Notes: generated by a model from the letters alone, not told the origin. Shown: positions 15,905 to 23,732, numbered from the stretch's first letter. The stretch is 32,853 bases of DNA from Nitrospirota bacterium (GCA_016208915.1 JACQXE010000037.1:68905-101757), one strand, 5' to 3'. Program-made: numbers and translations.

Positions 15905-16284
15905 CCCTTACCTCTGCAACATCTGTTCTTAGTCTTGATACTGACGACCTTTATCTTGGCCTCTTTTGATTCCAGAAATTTATCCAGCCTTTTTCTATCT
16001 TCAGATATCGCGTTGTCTGTAACCCTTTCAAGCACAGAAAACAATAAAAACCGTTTTAATATATCCGAAGCATCAATACTATAGTGAATCCATTTGCCAT
16101 GTTTCCTGTCTTTAATAAACCCGGCCTTTTTTAAAACGCATAGATGAAAGGAAACCTTGGGCTGTATCATACCCAGCGCAGCCATGATGTCGCATACGCA
16201 TAGTTCACCTTGCTCAAGTATTTTCAATATCCTGAGTCTCGTTTCATCAGACAGGGCTTTGAAAATAATCAACAACTTTTTCAT
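15901..16284 (-). CDS. arsR: ArsR-family metalloregulator
   Basis: The 127-residue repressor has the winged-helix ArsR fold: [12 protein letters not shown] at 9-20, then [12 protein letters not shown] with Cys29 and Cys31, the classic As(III)-sensing pair at the start of the recognition region, followed by [27 protein letters not shown]. An additional Cys near 49 and a C-terminal Cys pair (about 122-123) may add a third ligand. Arsenite binding would release DNA. The ATG at 16282-16284 is two bases after the stop of the upstream thioredoxin-like gene; an ATG six codons earlier overlaps that gene. It is encoded in the middle of the operon it probably controls. A 26-bp AT palindrome at 18150-18175 is a likely operator. 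Confidence 0.9.
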   Translation of the reverse strand: MKKLLIIFKALSDETRLRILKILEQGELCVCDIMAALGMIQPKVSFHLCVLKKAGFIKDRKHGKWIHYSIDASDILKRFLLFSVLERVTDNAISEDRKRLDKFLESKEAKIKVVSIKTKNRCCRGKG

Positions 16285-16286
16285 GA

Positions 16287-16526
16287 TTACATCTCTGCCC
16301 ATATTAAATCTTTGACTTTTTCAGGGCTCGGTAAAGGTTTTCCTGAATGTTTCAGTTTACCATTTATGATAAGTCCGGGTGTTGACATGGTGTATTTCAT
16401 TATTTCCTGAATATCAGAAACCTTTTCTATCCTTGCATCTATCCCTAACTCTTTTACAGCTGCCTTTGCCATCTCTTCCATCTTGTGGCAGTTCGGACAT
16501 CCCGGACCTAATACTTTAATCTCCAT
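16287..16526 (-). CDS. Small CxxC thioredoxin-like protein
   Basis: This 79-residue single-domain protein belongs to the small redox-active disulfide (thioredoxin/glutaredoxin-like) family. The start [16 protein letters not shown] gives the active-site CPNC at residues 10-13; a cis-proline follows in STPGLIING (near 50). It has no signal peptide, so it acts in the cytoplasm. In an arsenic operon it may pass electrons to ArsC or handle arsenite-bound thiols; both are inference. It is coupled to arsR with two bases between stop and start. The gap of 56 bases upstream is the largest in the operon apart from its front end. Confidence 0.88.
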   Translation of the reverse strand: MEIKVLGPGCPNCHKMEEMAKAAVKELGIDARIEKVSDIQEIMKYTMSTPGLIINGKLKHSGKPLPSPEKVKDLIWAEM

Positions 16527-16582
16527 AGTTTATTTCTCCTTATTTTTGTTTTAAAGATAAAAAATGTTTGGCTCTGACACGT

Positions 16583-16879
16583 TTATCCTTTACATCTATA
16601 ATAGATGCTGCAGCAAGCACTTTGCCCGCTCTCTGCATTTGTCCATTCTTCCAAGTATTTTCCTTCAATCCATATGCGATTAGACTGTGAAGGGTCTTTA
16701 TGAAATGTGTCAAAATTTATAGCTATTTTTTCTAAAACAATTTCCATTCCTAATGGTGCAAGAGATTGTTTAAGTTTGATAAGAGCTTTTTCAATCTCAT
16801 TTTCTGTTGAACCACATCTCTGGCAGGTCTGATTTTTTTCATCTAACAAGCGCTGCCATTTAATCGTGAGTGTTTTCAT
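16583..16879 (-). CDS. DUF2703 protein, short C-terminus
   Basis: This 98-residue protein matches the DUF2703 family, often seen near arsenic and redox genes. Visible features: TIKWQRLL at the start, TCQRCGSTENEI with Cys19 and Cys22, a central SLAPLGMEIVLEKI segment, SNRIWIEGKYLEEW, and QSACC at 86-90. As I recall the family it normally runs further past the CC pair, with another cysteine motif; here it reads SIYYRCKG and stops at TAA. It may be a natural short form or be truncated by a small mutation. Function is unknown; the two Cys pairs suggest metal, metalloid or thiol chemistry. The ATG is three bases after the stop of the preceding extended frame, with AAGAAGG as ribosome site. Confidence 0.75.
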   Translation of the reverse strand: MKTLTIKWQRLLDEKNQTCQRCGSTENEIEKALIKLKQSLAPLGMEIVLEKIAINFDTFHKDPSQSNRIWIEGKYLEEWTNAESGQSACCSIYYRCKG

Positions 16880-16882
16880 ATA

Positions 16883-17188
16883 TCATGCCTTCTTAATTTT
16901 TCTTATTGTTTCCCTTATGGTTTCTACTGAAGGGACTTGCAGGAGTCTTCCAGACTCATCCCTGAATAACCTTCAGGAAAAACCTTGGTTATCAACAGGC
17001 TGGATAGCCTCTCCGTCGATAAGCACAGAAGGCGACCCCTTTAGTCCAAGAGTATTCGCTTCATCATTGGTGATGCAGTAAAAGCTGACATCAGCATGTA
17101 TGCGCTCAAGGGATAAAGCCTTTGAGATGTTATCCCTGAGCTCAGCTTCTGTGCCGCAGTGTGTTGATATATAACAATCTATTTTCAT
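16883..17188 (-). CDS. Probable selenocysteine-containing thioredoxin-like protein (UGA at codon 72)
   Basis: The frame starts at ATG 17186-17188 and runs 71 codons to a TGA at 16973-16975, then stays open for 29 codons to a TGA at 16883-16885, three bases before the next start. The product reads MKIDCYISTHCGTEAEL (Cys5, Cys11), a thioredoxin-like core with GSPSVLIDG, QGFS-U-RLFRDESG, then PSVETIRETI. From memory, related proteins have Cys at the UGA position (SCRLY-type segment). A hairpin GAGTCT-GGA-AGACTC follows 15 bases after the UGA, with its loop 21 bases from it and G at the loop start, which fits bacterial SECIS rules. So UGA is likely read as selenocysteine. If not, it is a 71-residue truncated protein. 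The upstream permease gene ends two bases before. Confidence 0.65.
16943..16957 (-). promoter_or_regulatory. Candidate SECIS hairpin
   Basis: On the minus strand GAGTCT-GGA-AGACTC forms a perfect 6-bp stem with a GGA loop (or a 5-bp stem with loop TGGAA). A further CAG/CTG pairing is possible outside with a bulge. It begins 15 bases after the in-frame UGA at 16973-16975. The position and the G at the loop start match the published consensus for bacterial SECIS elements. The stem also codes for residues DESGRLL. Confidence 0.5.
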
Positions 17189-17190
17189 TT

Positions 17191-18141
17191 CTATAAAATT
17201 GCGTTGAACAGGTAGCCAACCAATATTATGGTTACAGTCATAATGGTAACAAATACACCAAGCAGTTTTATCTTCAGTGCCTTTCGCAAAATTATTATTT
17301 CTGGCAATGACAGAGCAGTAACTGCCATCATAAAGGCAAGAACAGTTCCGATGCTCAGCCCTTTTTCCATCAATGCATAGACAATAGGTATTACCCCTGC
17401 AGCATTTGAATAGAGGGGTACTCCAATTGCGACTGCAACAGGCACTGCAAAAGGATTCTGAGGGCCTGCGTAATATGCGAGAAAATCCTGTGGTACATAA
17501 CCGTGAATGAATCCTCCAATGCCGATAGCAATTATAATGAATAGCCAGACTCTTTTTAAGATGTCAGCAGTATTCCATTTTGCATACTGTATTCTATCTC
17601 TGAAGGTCTGACGGGTTATTTCCTGATCATGGTTCAGGTGAAACTTATAGACGTATTCCTCAACCCATTTCTCCAGCCTTAACTTGCCTATAATAAATCC
17701 TCCAAGCAAGGCAACAAGGAGCCCAGTTCCCATATAGATAGCTGCTATCTTCCATCCGAAAAGCCCCCAGAGAAGCACTACCGCCACTTCATTCACCATT
17801 GGGGAAGATATAAGAAAAGAAAAGGTTACTCCGAGCGGCACGCCTGCCTCAACAAAACCTATAAACAACGGAACCGCAGAGCATGAACAGAATGGCGTAA
17901 CAACGCCAAGCAGGGCTGCAAGAATATTACCTATAAATTCTTTTTTATGTGAGAGGATTCTCTTGGTCCTCTCAGGAGGGAAGTAGCTTCTTACTACAGA
18001 AACCGCAAATATTATAACAGAAAGAAGCAGGAATATCTTAGTGGTGTCATAGATAAAGAATTCAAGAGCGTTTGCAAGCATGGAACCATGCTCAAGCCCT
18101 ATCATGTTGTATGTTATATATGTGGAAACCTGTTTTAGCAT
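17191..18141 (-). CDS. ArsP-like permease (DUF318 family)
   Basis: The 316-residue protein is an integral membrane permease of the DUF318/ArsP family, with about eight helices in two halves. Landmarks are the double-cysteine motif TPFCSCSAVPLF near 81-92, SSPMVNEVAV near 107, a long charged cytoplasmic loop (about 155-190), and the second-half repeat GVPLYSNAAGVIPI near 240. ArsP members export trivalent organoarsenicals; other members are tied to metal resistance. It is the first gene behind an AT palindrome and leads the arsenic operon, with two bases between its stop and the next start. ATG at 18139-18141; the ribosome site is weak (CCAGG), and an ATG at residue 21 is an alternative. Confidence 0.85.
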   Translation of the reverse strand: MLKQVSTYITYNMIGLEHGSMLANALEFFIYDTTKIFLLLSVIIFAVSVVRSYFPPERTKRILSHKKEFIGNILAALLGVVTPFCSCSAVPLFIGFVEAGVPLGVTFSFLISSPMVNEVAVVLLWGLFGWKIAAIYMGTGLLVALLGGFIIGKLRLEKWVEEYVYKFHLNHDQEITRQTFRDRIQYAKWNTADILKRVWLFIIIAIGIGGFIHGYVPQDFLAYYAGPQNPFAVPVAVAIGVPLYSNAAGVIPIVYALMEKGLSIGTVLAFMMAVTALSLPEIIILRKALKIKLLGVFVTIMTVTIILVGYLFNAIL

Positions 18142-18149
18142 GCCTGGTT

Positions 18150-18175
18150 AATATATAAAATATATTTTATATATT
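18150..18175 (-). promoter_or_regulatory. Probable ArsR operator and promoter region
   Basis: A perfect 26-bp palindrome made only of A and T (AATATATAAAATA and its mirror) lies eight bases upstream of the permease ATG. ArsR/SmtB proteins bind AT-rich inverted repeats of this kind over promoters. Its place at the front of the arsenic operon makes it the best candidate operator. The remaining sequence to 18305 has a GACAG..CTGTC hairpin but no gene. Confidence 0.5.
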
Positions 18176-18305
18176 CATATCATGAAGACAGTCTTTCTGT
18201 CAAGCAGAGGACCGGACATGACTGCATAAAAGAATCACTGTCTTTTATAACTGGAAAAAATACGGATAAGCGAAATATATGTAGATTCAGACGCTAAAAT
18301 ATTTA

Positions 18306-18839
18306 TCAGGATGTCTTTAATTTTTGGATTTCCTGCTTTACCCTTTCAGCTTCAGGCGCATTGGGAAATAGCTCGAGATACTTTTCAAACTCTTTTATCG
18401 CCTGTTTCCTGTCATTCATATCGTATGCCAGGACAATGGCAAGATTTTTGCGGCTATTCTGATGTCTTGGGTTTATCTCAAGCCCTTTCCTGTATTCTTG
18501 AACAGCCAGGTCAGGCCTGCCGCTATATCTGTAACATGTGCCCATATCAACCCTCACATCAATATTCTTTGGATCTATATCGAGAGCCTTCTTATAGGCT
18601 TCGATTGCCTCATTAAAGCGTGAGGCATCCATCAGGATATTGCCCATCTTTATCCATGCATTTACGTTGTGCGGATCTTTTTTTACTGCCTCCTGAAGAA
18701 TCTTTACATCATCCTGTATCTGAACAGGAGCTACCTGAACAGGTCCGGTCGGAAACTGATATTGAGACTTTGGCTCTTCTTTCTGCTGGCATCCTGAAAT
18801 TGCTATTGCCAGTAATAATATTAAAAATGTTTTTTTCAT
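18306..18839 (-). CDS. TPR-repeat lipoprotein
   Basis: The 177-residue protein has a lipoprotein signal MKKTFLILLLAIAISGC, with the lipid-bearing cysteine at about 20, then a short Gln-rich linker and at least three TPR units: PHNVNAWIKMGNILMDASRFNEAIEAYKKAL-type repeats at about 58-91, 92-125 and 126-160. TPRs mediate protein contacts, so an envelope scaffold or assembly role is likely, but no partner is visible. ATG 18837-18839 is chosen because GGAGG lies five bases before it and the signal peptide then starts correctly; two earlier in-frame ATGs lack that. It is divergent from hemL. Confidence 0.85.
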   Translation of the reverse strand: MKKTFLILLLAIAISGCQQKEEPKSQYQFPTGPVQVAPVQIQDDVKILQEAVKKDPHNVNAWIKMGNILMDASRFNEAIEAYKKALDIDPKNIDVRVDMGTCYRYSGRPDLAVQEYRKGLEINPRHQNSRKNLAIVLAYDMNDRKQAIKEFEKYLELFPNAPEAERVKQEIQKLKTS

Positions 18840-18965
18840 TCTTTCCTCCATAGTTTTTTTATATTTTAACAGAATTAGCAATTACGTTAAAGGCATATTA
18901 TCATACAAACAAGTTAGTTTGACATATAAAAGATGTTCATGATAGACTTGAGCACTTTCAAGGCA

Positions 18966-20264
18966 ATGACAACTTATAAGAACTCACATAAGAACTCACA
19001 GAAACTTTTTGAAAAGGCAAAGGCCGTAATACCAGGCGGTGTTAACAGCCCTGTCCGGGCATTTAAGGCTGTTGGAGGAAACCCTATTTTTATACAGAAG
19101 GCAAAGGGTTCGAAGATATTCGATGTTGACGGTAATTCCTATATTGATTATGTGCTCTCATGGGGTCCTCTGATACTTGGGCATGCGCATCCCAGAGTCG
19201 TTAAGGCTTTAAAGGCAGCAATAGAAAAAGGGACAAGTTACGGCGCCCCGACGCCGCTCGAAATCGAGCTTGCTAATCTGGTGCTTAAGGCATATCCTTC
19301 AATGGACAAGGTCAGAATGGTCAATTCAGGCACAGAGGCGACTATGAGCGCTATAAGAGTGGCGAGAGGATTTAGCAAGAGAGATGCAATAGTAAAATTT
19401 GAAGGATGTTATCATGGTCATGCAGACGGACTGCTGGTAAGGGCCGGATCAGGCGCAACAACTTTTGGGGTTCCTGATAGCCTCGGAGTGCCAAAATCTT
19501 ATGCGAAGAATACGATTACACTGCCTTTTAATGATTCGAATGCATTAAAGGCTTTGATTAATAAGGAATGGAAAAAAATCTCATGTATAATACTCGAGCC
19601 GGTTGTGGGCAACATAGGATGCGTGCTTCCAAAGCCGGGCTTTTTGGAGACTCTCAGGAGTCTGACAAAGAAATACGGAATAATTCTTATATTTGATGAA
19701 GTGATGACAGGCTTCAGGGTTTCTTACGGCGGAGCACAGGAATTTTATAAAATAAAACCTGACATGACATGCCTTGGAAAAGTAATAGGCGGAGGGCTTC
19801 CGGTCGGAGCTTACGGAGGCAAAAAAGAAATAATGTCAATGGTGTCTCCTGAAGGGCCTGTTTATCAGGCAGGCACATTGTCAGGCAACCCGCTTGCGAT
19901 GACAGCAGGGATAGAGACATTAAAGCTGCTCTCAGAGAAGGGTGTATATAAGAGGCTTCAATATCTCTCGTCAATGTTAGAGAAAGGGTTAATCGATGCT
20001 GCAAAGAGGGCGAAGGTAACTACAAGATTTTATAGGGCAGGTACGATGTTCTGCACATATTTCACTGACAGAGATGTATTCGACTATAAAACTGCCAAGA
20101 CATCTGACACAGCAAAATTTTCACGGTTCTTTTCAGGCATGCTCAGAAGAGGGATTAACTTAGCGCCATCTCAGTTTGAGGCGGGTTTTATGTCTCTTGC
20201 GCATACAGAAAAAGATATAGAGAAGACGGTAAGAGCAGCATACAGTTCGTTTAAAGAGTGTTGA
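18966..20264 (+). CDS. hemL: Glutamate-1-semialdehyde 2,1-aminomutase
   Basis: The 432-residue PLP enzyme turns glutamate-1-semialdehyde into 5-aminolevulinate in the C5 route of haem synthesis. Visible motifs: [13 protein letters not shown] near 21, [16 protein letters not shown] near 61-76, [14 protein letters not shown] near 118, [11 protein letters not shown] near 148, [10 protein letters not shown] near 242 and the PLP lysine in [16 protein letters not shown] (Lys272). Length and spacing agree with the family. The ATG at 18966 gives the usual distance to PGGVNSP; an ATG at 18933 would add 11 residues. Neither has a good ribosome site. Haem supply fits the cytochromes elsewhere in the window. 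Confidence 0.94.
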   Translation: MTTYKNSHKNSQKLFEKAKAVIPGGVNSPVRAFKAVGGNPIFIQKAKGSKIFDVDGNSYIDYVLSWGPLILGHAHPRVVKALKAAIEKGTSYGAPTPLEIELANLVLKAYPSMDKVRMVNSGTEATMSAIRVARGFSKRDAIVKFEGCYHGHADGLLVRAGSGATTFGVPDSLGVPKSYAKNTITLPFNDSNALKALINKEWKKISCIILEPVVGNIGCVLPKPGFLETLRSLTKKYGIILIFDEVMTGFRVSYGGAQEFYKIKPDMTCLGKVIGGGLPVGAYGGKKEIMSMVSPEGPVYQAGTLSGNPLAMTAGIETLKLLSEKGVYKRLQYLSSMLEKGLIDAAKRAKVTTRFYRAGTMFCTYFTDRDVFDYKTAKTSDTAKFSRFFSGMLRRGINLAPSQFEAGFMSLAHTEKDIEKTVRAAYSSFKEC

Positions 20265-20325
20265 AAAAATCCGCTCAAATACTATGCCCTGCCTTTTATA
20301 CCCATTATAGCTATCAGGTAATGAT

Positions 20326-20556
20326 ATGGCAGATAAACCATTATTCAAACAGCTCCTCAAGGCGAGCACTGTAGGGCTTAATCTTGTCCTTGCGACATTT
20401 GTAGGGCTTGCAATGGGTTATGGTCTTGATAAAATTTTAAACACCTCTCCTTGGATGACAATAATCTTTCTCATCCTGGGCATAATTGCAGGTTTCCGCG
20501 AACTTGTGAGGATGGCAAGAAGGACATACAATGAAAATAATGAAAAAGATTTATAA
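20326..20556 (+). CDS. AtpZ/AtpI-like small membrane protein
   Basis: The 76-residue protein has two hydrophobic helices (about 14-34 and 42-60), the family features GLAMGYGLDK and GFRELVRMARR, and a charged tail. AtpZ-type proteins are accessory to F-type ATP synthase and are usually encoded just before atpI; they have been linked to Mg or Ca transport and assembly. Here it overlaps the next gene by 26 bases, and that gene looks like AtpI, so the pair is in the usual order. No atpB or atpE follows, which is unusual. Confidence 0.75.
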   Translation: MADKPLFKQLLKASTVGLNLVLATFVGLAMGYGLDKILNTSPWMTIIFLILGIIAGFRELVRMARRTYNENNEKDL

Positions 20557-20893
20557 ACAGTCTGTCTTTATCCTGGCGCCGGCTGCTCTTATTTCAGCAT
20601 TGTTTGAGTGGCAGAAAACGCCTTTAAGTATTCTGACCGGAGGCGTGCTTTGTCTTGCTAATCTTAAAGGCCTTGTCTGGGGCGTTGAGGGACTGATGGG
20701 AACGCAAGGTGCGACTTCAAAGCTTTTATTCCTTAGCTTTACTAGATTTCTGATAATCGTTGCAATTCTGCTTATCCTGGTATGGTTGAGACTTATAAAT
20801 ATGGTAGGAGTCCTTATCGGTTTCACACTGGTATTTATTCTATTGCTAAAGGAAGGTGTAAGGACGGCAAGAGACGAAGGGTTGGGACAATGA
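20531..20893 (+). CDS. ATP synthase subunit I-like protein
   Basis: The 120-residue protein has four hydrophobic helices in the AtpI layout (about 11-24, 33-45, 63-85, 89-108), a conserved GG near the second helix, and a charged tail (KEGVRTARDEG). AtpI helps form the c-ring of the F-type ATP synthase. The match is by length, helix pattern and partnership with the AtpZ-like gene, since the family is weakly conserved. The ATG at 20531 has AAGGA seven bases upstream. Its stop overlaps the start of a TPR gene (ATGA). The rest of the atp operon is absent here. Confidence 0.65.
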   Translation: MKIMKKIYKQSVFILAPAALISALFEWQKTPLSILTGGVLCLANLKGLVWGVEGLMGTQGATSKLLFLSFTRFLIIVAILLILVWLRLINMVGVLIGFTLVFILLLKEGVRTARDEGLGQ

Positions 20894-21573
20894 GATGTAT
20901 CATTATAATAATTAGTATTGTTTTGTTTTTCTCAACTTCATCTTTTATTTTTGCAGAAACTGCCGATGATGTTGAGACTCAAGAATCTGTAGTAGAAGAT
21001 AAAGAGCCATTAGAAGACAAAAAGCCGGCAGATAATAAAGAACATATAGTTAAAGGAGATGTGCAGGATATAAGCGCTGAAGAACCACCTAAAGATGTTG
21101 ATAAAAAAAAGGATCTCATTAAGGCTCAGGTAAATGAACTGTTCGAAAAAGGAAATAAGCACAGTCTAAATAACAAATTTGATGCAGCGATAGAGGAATA
21201 TAGCGCTGTCATTGCATTAGATGCGAATTTTGCACACGCATATAGCAGTCGCAGTCTTATGTATATTTACAAAGGTCAGTATGATAGAGCTGTTGAGGAT
21301 TCGAGCAAGGCTATAGCATTGAATCCTAATGATGCCTATTCGTATGCTAACCGCGGAGTTGCATATAATTACAAGGGGCTTTACGATCGGGCAATAGAGG
21401 ACTTTAACAGGGCGGTTGGCTTAATGCCGAATTACGCAAAGGCATACAATGATCGGGGTATTGCCTTTAAGAGAAAAAATATCATAGGCAGGGCTATATC
21501 AGATTTTCAAAAGGCATGCGATTTTGGAAATAAAGACGGATGTTATAACTTACAGATGATTTTTAGAAGGTAA
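20890..21573 (+). CDS. Exported TPR protein
   Basis: The 227-residue protein begins with a signal peptide (MRCIIIIISIVLFFSTSSFIFA), then an acidic, low-complexity linker (residues about 23-75 rich in D, E, K), then about four TPR units from 79 to 220, of the AHAYSSRSLMYIYKGQYDRAVED type. The end carries CDFGNKDGC, a Sel1-like loop. It probably acts as a periplasmic or outer-membrane-associated contact protein; partner unknown. The ATG overlaps the AtpI-like stop; a longer upstream frame lies within that gene and is not coding. It precedes pgi by 15 bases. Confidence 0.82.
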   Translation: MRCIIIIISIVLFFSTSSFIFAETADDVETQESVVEDKEPLEDKKPADNKEHIVKGDVQDISAEEPPKDVDKKKDLIKAQVNELFEKGNKHSLNNKFDAAIEEYSAVIALDANFAHAYSSRSLMYIYKGQYDRAVEDSSKAIALNPNDAYSYANRGVAYNYKGLYDRAIEDFNRAVGLMPNYAKAYNDRGIAFKRKNIIGRAISDFQKACDFGNKDGCYNLQMIFRR

Positions 21574-21588
21574 CAGGGGAGGTCTTTG

Positions 21589-22926
21589 ATGCTTGAGCTA
21601 AATTTTTCTAATATGATGGGAGAGGTAATCGGTGAGAGAGGCATATCTGAAAGACAGATAGAGGGCATTAAGACAACAGTGCATGATATTGACAGGCGAA
21701 TAAAGGGACGGGAGCGTAACGAGCTTGCATTTATAGATCTGTTAGAGCAGGACACAACAGAGATTAAGGGGATAGCATCTGACATCAGAAAACAGTTCGA
21801 GAATTTTATTATCCTTGGGATTGGCGGATCCGCACTTGGGCCAAAGGCAATATTAGAAGCGCTGAGTCCCTTACACAATCTTGATAAAAGGCCGAAGGTT
21901 TTTATATATGACAATGTAGATCCAAGAACACTCGACAGGATTTTATCACTGATAGACATAAAAAAAACTGCTGTGAATGTTATCACTAAATCAGGAAGCA
22001 CTGCAGAGACAATGGCGTCTTTTATGATACTCTGGGATAAGTTCAGCAAGTCTGTCCCGGATGCCCAAAAGCGATTTTTCGCGACAACAGACCCTGTAAA
22101 AGGAAACCTCAGAGAGATTTCAAATGAAAAGGGGTTCAGAACCCTTCCAATCCCTCAGAACGTTGTCGGCAGATATTCTGTATTAAGCCCTGTTGGGCTT
22201 CTGCTTGCTGAAGTAATCGGAATCAATTCCGCTGAGATTCTGAAAGGTGCAATCGATATCCATAAGAAATGCTCTGATCCGGAGATATGGAAAAACCCTG
22301 CATACCTTTTCGGCGTGCTGCTCTACATCATGGATAAGGAAGAGAAAAAGAATATAAATGTAATAGTCCCTTATGCAGACGGGCTGAAATCAACAGCAGA
22401 ATGGTTCTGCCAGCTATGGGCAGAGAGCCTTGGTAAACTCGGTACAGGTTCCACCCCATATCCATCCATTGGAACAACAGACCAGCATTCTCAGCTTCAG
22501 CTCTGGATGGAAGGGTCTGAGGATAAGGTAATAATATTTGTAAAGATTAATGATTATGGCTGTGATCTGAAAATTCCAATGATTTTTCATGACATGGACG
22601 GTCTGAGCTATCTCGGAGGACATACATTGTCAGAGCTTATTAAGGCAGAAGAGGAATCAACAGAGCTTGCACTGGCGAGGATAAAGAGGCCTAACATGTC
22701 CATAAGCATTCCTAAGGTAGATGCCTATCATATGGGGCAGATGTTTCATTTTTTTGAGATTGCAACAGCATTCGCAGGATTTTTATATGGAGTGAATCCG
22801 TTCAACCAGCCTGGAGTCGAAGAAGGAAAGAACTTCACATACGGGATGATGGGAAAAAAGGGATACGAGGCGAAAAAAGAAGAGGTAATAAAGGCTCGTG
22901 AAAAAAAGATGTGCTGGAGAGTATGA
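21589..22926 (+). CDS. pgi: Glucose-6-phosphate isomerase
   Basis: The 445-residue enzyme interconverts glucose-6-phosphate and fructose-6-phosphate. Motifs visible in order: LGIGGSALGPKAI near 78 (phosphate loop), TKSGSTAETMASF near 132, ATTDPVKGNL near 160, GRYSVLSPVGLL near 190, GTGSTPYPSIGTTDQHSQLQL near 287-307 (signature), and NPFNQPGVEEGKN near 404. The catalytic Glu/His/Lys set lies in these segments. The length is that of the shorter bacterial form. GGGGAGG seven bases upstream selects the ATG at 21589 over a preceding TTG. Its stop overlaps the next start (ATGA). Confidence 0.95.
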   Translation: MLELNFSNMMGEVIGERGISERQIEGIKTTVHDIDRRIKGRERNELAFIDLLEQDTTEIKGIASDIRKQFENFIILGIGGSALGPKAILEALSPLHNLDKRPKVFIYDNVDPRTLDRILSLIDIKKTAVNVITKSGSTAETMASFMILWDKFSKSVPDAQKRFFATTDPVKGNLREISNEKGFRTLPIPQNVVGRYSVLSPVGLLLAEVIGINSAEILKGAIDIHKKCSDPEIWKNPAYLFGVLLYIMDKEEKKNINVIVPYADGLKSTAEWFCQLWAESLGKLGTGSTPYPSIGTTDQHSQLQLWMEGSEDKVIIFVKINDYGCDLKIPMIFHDMDGLSYLGGHTLSELIKAEEESTELALARIKRPNMSISIPKVDAYHMGQMFHFFEIATAFAGFLYGVNPFNQPGVEEGKNFTYGMMGKKGYEAKKEEVIKAREKKMCWRV

Positions 22927-23219
22927 GAATTATTACTTTTGTAATAGGCTTAATATTTTCTCTCGTGCTTGTTGCACCATCTGATGTCGTTGCAGGCACT
23001 CATGTGACTGTGTATTTTGCAGGTGGATTTGTAATTGGAGGAGTTGCAGTGTTTTACTCAGTATTAATCGGTGGTGACAGGCGTCATTCAAAGAATGAGA
23101 AGAAGAATGAAGAAAATCTAAATTCTTTAGCCGAAAAATATGCTTTAAACACAAGGTCAGTGCAGCACACAGAAGAAGATATCAGTCAGTCAGGGATGGT
23201 GAAGGTTCTTGAATGGTAG
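22923..23219 (+). CDS. Small membrane or exported hypothetical protein
   Basis: I do not recognise this 98-residue protein. It begins with a signal-like helix (MRIITFVIGLIFSLVLVAPSDVVAG), followed by a second hydrophobic segment (YFAGGFVIGGVAVFYSVLIGG, about 31-51), then a charged, probably extended tail rich in K, N, E, Q and S that ends SQSGMVKVLEW. The topology suggests a membrane-anchored protein with an exposed tail. The ATG overlaps the pgi stop and has GGAG four bases before it, so co-translation with pgi is likely. A repeat element follows. Confidence 0.6.
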   Translation: MRIITFVIGLIFSLVLVAPSDVVAGTHVTVYFAGGFVIGGVAVFYSVLIGGDRRHSKNEKKNEENLNSLAEKYALNTRSVQHTEEDISQSGMVKVLEW

Positions 23220-23227
23220 AGCGGCAT

Positions 23228-23352
23228 TAAACAATAGGATAAGCCTTTCGCTCATTCTCGGGCTAAAGCCCTCCGAGGTTTTTGACTCTTTATACATAAT
23301 TTTCCATCGAATATTGTCAAAAAAAGCCGCTCAAAGTTTATCCTATTGTTTA
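23228..23352 (-). repeat. Structured repeat element, copy 3
   Basis: Outer arms TAAACAATAGGATAA (23228-23242) and TTATCCTATTGTTTA (23338-23352) are perfectly complementary. The core, read on the minus strand, matches copies 1 and 2: GAGCGGCTTTTTTTG, CAATATTCG, AAAACCTCGGAGG, GGGCTTTAGCCC, GAGAATGAGCGAAA. The arms are unrelated in sequence to those of the other two copies. Confidence 0.75.
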
Positions 23353-23378
23353 TAGATAATCCATAGAAATGTTGAACC

Positions 23379-23732
23379 ATGGATAAAGATTTAAAAGACA
23401 TTATTGAAAAACTTTTAAAATTCCGCAGAGAGCGAGACTGGGAGCAGTTTCACCGCCCAAAAGAACTTGCCATATCTATTGTTCTTGAGGCCGCAGAACT
23501 GCTTGAGGAGTTTCAGTGGAAGAATGATGAGGAGATAAAGAAGCATCTCAAAGCAGAGGGATTGGAGAATGTTAAGGATGAGGTCGCTGATATTGCAGTA
23601 TATATTCTTCTTTTATCCCATGACCTCGGGATTGATCTTGTTGATGCGATTAGAAAGAAGCTTAAGAAAAATGAGGCGAAGTATCCTGTTGAGAAGGCTA
23701 AGGGAAGCGCAAAAAAATATAACAGGCTTTAG
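23379..23732 (+). CDS. MazG-like nucleotide pyrophosphohydrolase
   Basis: The 117-residue all-helical protein fits the RS21-C6/MazG-like group, which hydrolyses (d)NTPs to monophosphate and pyrophosphate, often to clear modified nucleotides. The metal-binding acidic motifs are visible: LEAAELLEEFQW (about 36-47) and VKDEVADIAVYILLL (about 65-79). The upstream FRRERDWEQFH and downstream KYPVEKAKGSAKKY segments are typical for the family. ATG at 23379 lies 26 bases after the right arm of repeat copy 3 with no strong ribosome site. Substrate cannot be named from sequence. Confidence 0.88.
   Translation: MDKDLKDIIEKLLKFRRERDWEQFHRPKELAISIVLEAAELLEEFQWKNDEEIKKHLKAEGLENVKDEVADIAVYILLLSHDLGIDLVDAIRKKLKKNEAKYPVEKAKGSAKKYNRL

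Noticed and set aside
16583-16625. Second selenocysteine in the DUF2703 gene
   Set aside because: Its stop is TAA, and the downstream frame shows no family-like sequence.
20262-20290. Fourth copy of the structured repeat after hemL
   Set aside because: Only the short AAAAAATCCGCTCAAA resembles copy 3; no core or pairing arms.
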